Shown here in pieces: positions 12,226-12,748 of a DNA stretch of 12,748 bases (positions are counted from its first letter, which is position 1; each line of letters opens with the position of its first letter). The notes beneath the pieces were generated by a model. It was not told the DNA's origin and searched no databases. It saw only the letters and a list, made by a program, of their open reading frames with translations. Source of the stretch: an uncultured Clostridia bacterium (GTDB taxonomy: Bacteria > Bacillota > Clostridia > Oscillospirales > Oscillospiraceae); assembly GCA_937915065.1 (NCBI GenBank), contig CALDMR010000082.1, positions 1 through 12,748 on the forward strand, in the 5' to 3' direction. Made by a program: the position numbers and the translations under genes.

Positions 12226-12748
12226 AGGGAGCGGGAGTGTAGCTCACCACATAGATGTAGGAAGCGGTCATATCGTCCTCGTTGATGATCATCTTGACCT
12301 TCAAGTTGGTAACATCCTTCATCTCGGTAGCGCTGCTGAGATCATCGCTGTTCTCGCTGATATCCACAATGGTAGCATTGCTGATATCATAGTCCTTGCT
12401 GTCGACAGTCAGAACATTGTCAACAACCGTAGCAACTGCGTCAACAGTCACAACAGCCAGCTTGCCTTCTGCAGTGTCATATGCATTGTTGGTCAGGACA
12501 TACGCATTGGAATCGTTGTCGATCTCAACAGTGTAGAAGCCGGAAGCCACAGACTTGCTGTCCGTGTAGAAGTCGGCAACTTCCTCACCATTGATATAAG
12601 CATCATAGGTGTAGAATTCCTTCTTGTCGCCGTCCACGATCACGGAAACAACGCCGGTGTAGGCATTGCCATCCGCCTGTGCCTGGACATAAACCAGTTT
12701 ATGGCGAAATAGATGTAATAAAATCAGAAAGGAAAAGCACAATCCAGA
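12224..12748 (-). CDS. C-terminal part of a beta-rich surface-type protein, partial
   Basis: The frame is open from the window edge to TAA at 12224, about 174 residues. From roughly residue 20 on it is an acidic Val/Thr/Tyr/Asp-rich beta-strand protein (YTGVVSVIVDGDKKEFYTYD, ASGFYTVEIDNDSNAYVLT, MTASYIYVVSYTPAP). This style is typical of repeat domains in clostridial S-layer-like or secreted surface proteins. No catalytic motif, anchor or S-layer-homology repeat is visible in the part present. The first residues (FSFLILLHLFRHK) are hydrophobic and unlike the rest. They may be a signal-peptide remnant, a frameshifted segment or a sequence junction. The gene is visibly less GC-rich than its neighbours, which often reflects an abundantly expressed or transferred surface gene. 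It ends at a strong terminator. Confidence 0.65.
   Translation of the reverse strand, partial: SGLCFSFLILLHLFRHKLVYVQAQADGNAYTGVVSVIVDGDKKEFYTYDAYINGEEVADFYTDSKSVASGFYTVEIDNDSNAYVLTNNAYDTAEGKLAVVTVDAVATVVDNVLTVDSKDYDISNATIVDISENSDDLSSATEMKDVTNLKVKMIINEDDMTASYIYVVSYTPAP

Noticed and set aside
1..12748. CRISPR array or insertion sequence
   Set aside because: No regularly spaced direct repeats, transposase-like protein or terminal inverted repeats were seen on either strand.

Overview
The window reads as chromosomal DNA of an anaerobic, fairly GC-rich low-GC-phylum bacterium (Bacillota, class Clostridia, probably an Oscillospiraceae-like gut organism). This is inferred from strong AGGAGG ribosome sites, TTGACA/TATAAT promoters with 17-bp spacers, tRNA genes with encoded CCA, a YitT-type membrane protein, and a tungsten/molybdenum-type aldehyde ferredoxin oxidoreductase (AOR) paired with a four-cluster ferredoxin. 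No taxonomic marker was seen, so the assignment is an inference.

Layout, left to right. (1) 1-1748, minus strand: a YitT/DUF2179 membrane protein gene broken by a +1 frameshift, with its own promoter and terminator. It is preceded by a tightly overlapping three-gene cassette: zinc-ribbon protein, short coiled-coil protein, sigma-70-region-4-like protein. (2) 1805-2052, plus strand: a promoter, tRNA-Thr(TGT), tRNA-Tyr(GTA) and a terminator. (3) 2163-3596, plus strand: an operator-rich promoter driving an XRE-HTH/S24 self-cleaving repressor and, 12 bp downstream, a YmdB-like macrodomain ADP-ribose hydrolase, closed by a terminator. (4) 3601-7007, minus strand: LysR regulator, then a 12-helix MFS transporter and a classical short-chain dehydrogenase. 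The LysR gene has its own promoter and terminator. The MFS/SDR pair has a separate promoter with an inverted repeat just upstream. (5) 7183-11533, plus strand: one strong promoter followed by MATE exporter, YdhY-like 4x[4Fe-4S] ferredoxin and YdhV-like AOR, ending at a large bidirectional hairpin. (6) 11536-12748, minus strand: a stand-alone protein with a phage-tail-type N-terminal motif, a cluster of four inverted repeats including a terminator, and the 3' part of a more AT-rich beta-rich surface-type protein cut by the window edge.

How the genes may work together. The most system-like units are the MATE-ferredoxin-AOR operon (cytoplasmic aldehyde or carboxylate redox chemistry coupled to a membrane exporter) and the self-cleaving-repressor/macrodomain operon (a stress-responsive switch linked to ADP-ribose chemistry). 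The LysR/MFS/SDR block looks like a regulated uptake-or-export plus alcohol/ketone oxidoreduction module for an unidentified small molecule. No CRISPR array, insertion sequence, transposase or integrase was seen.
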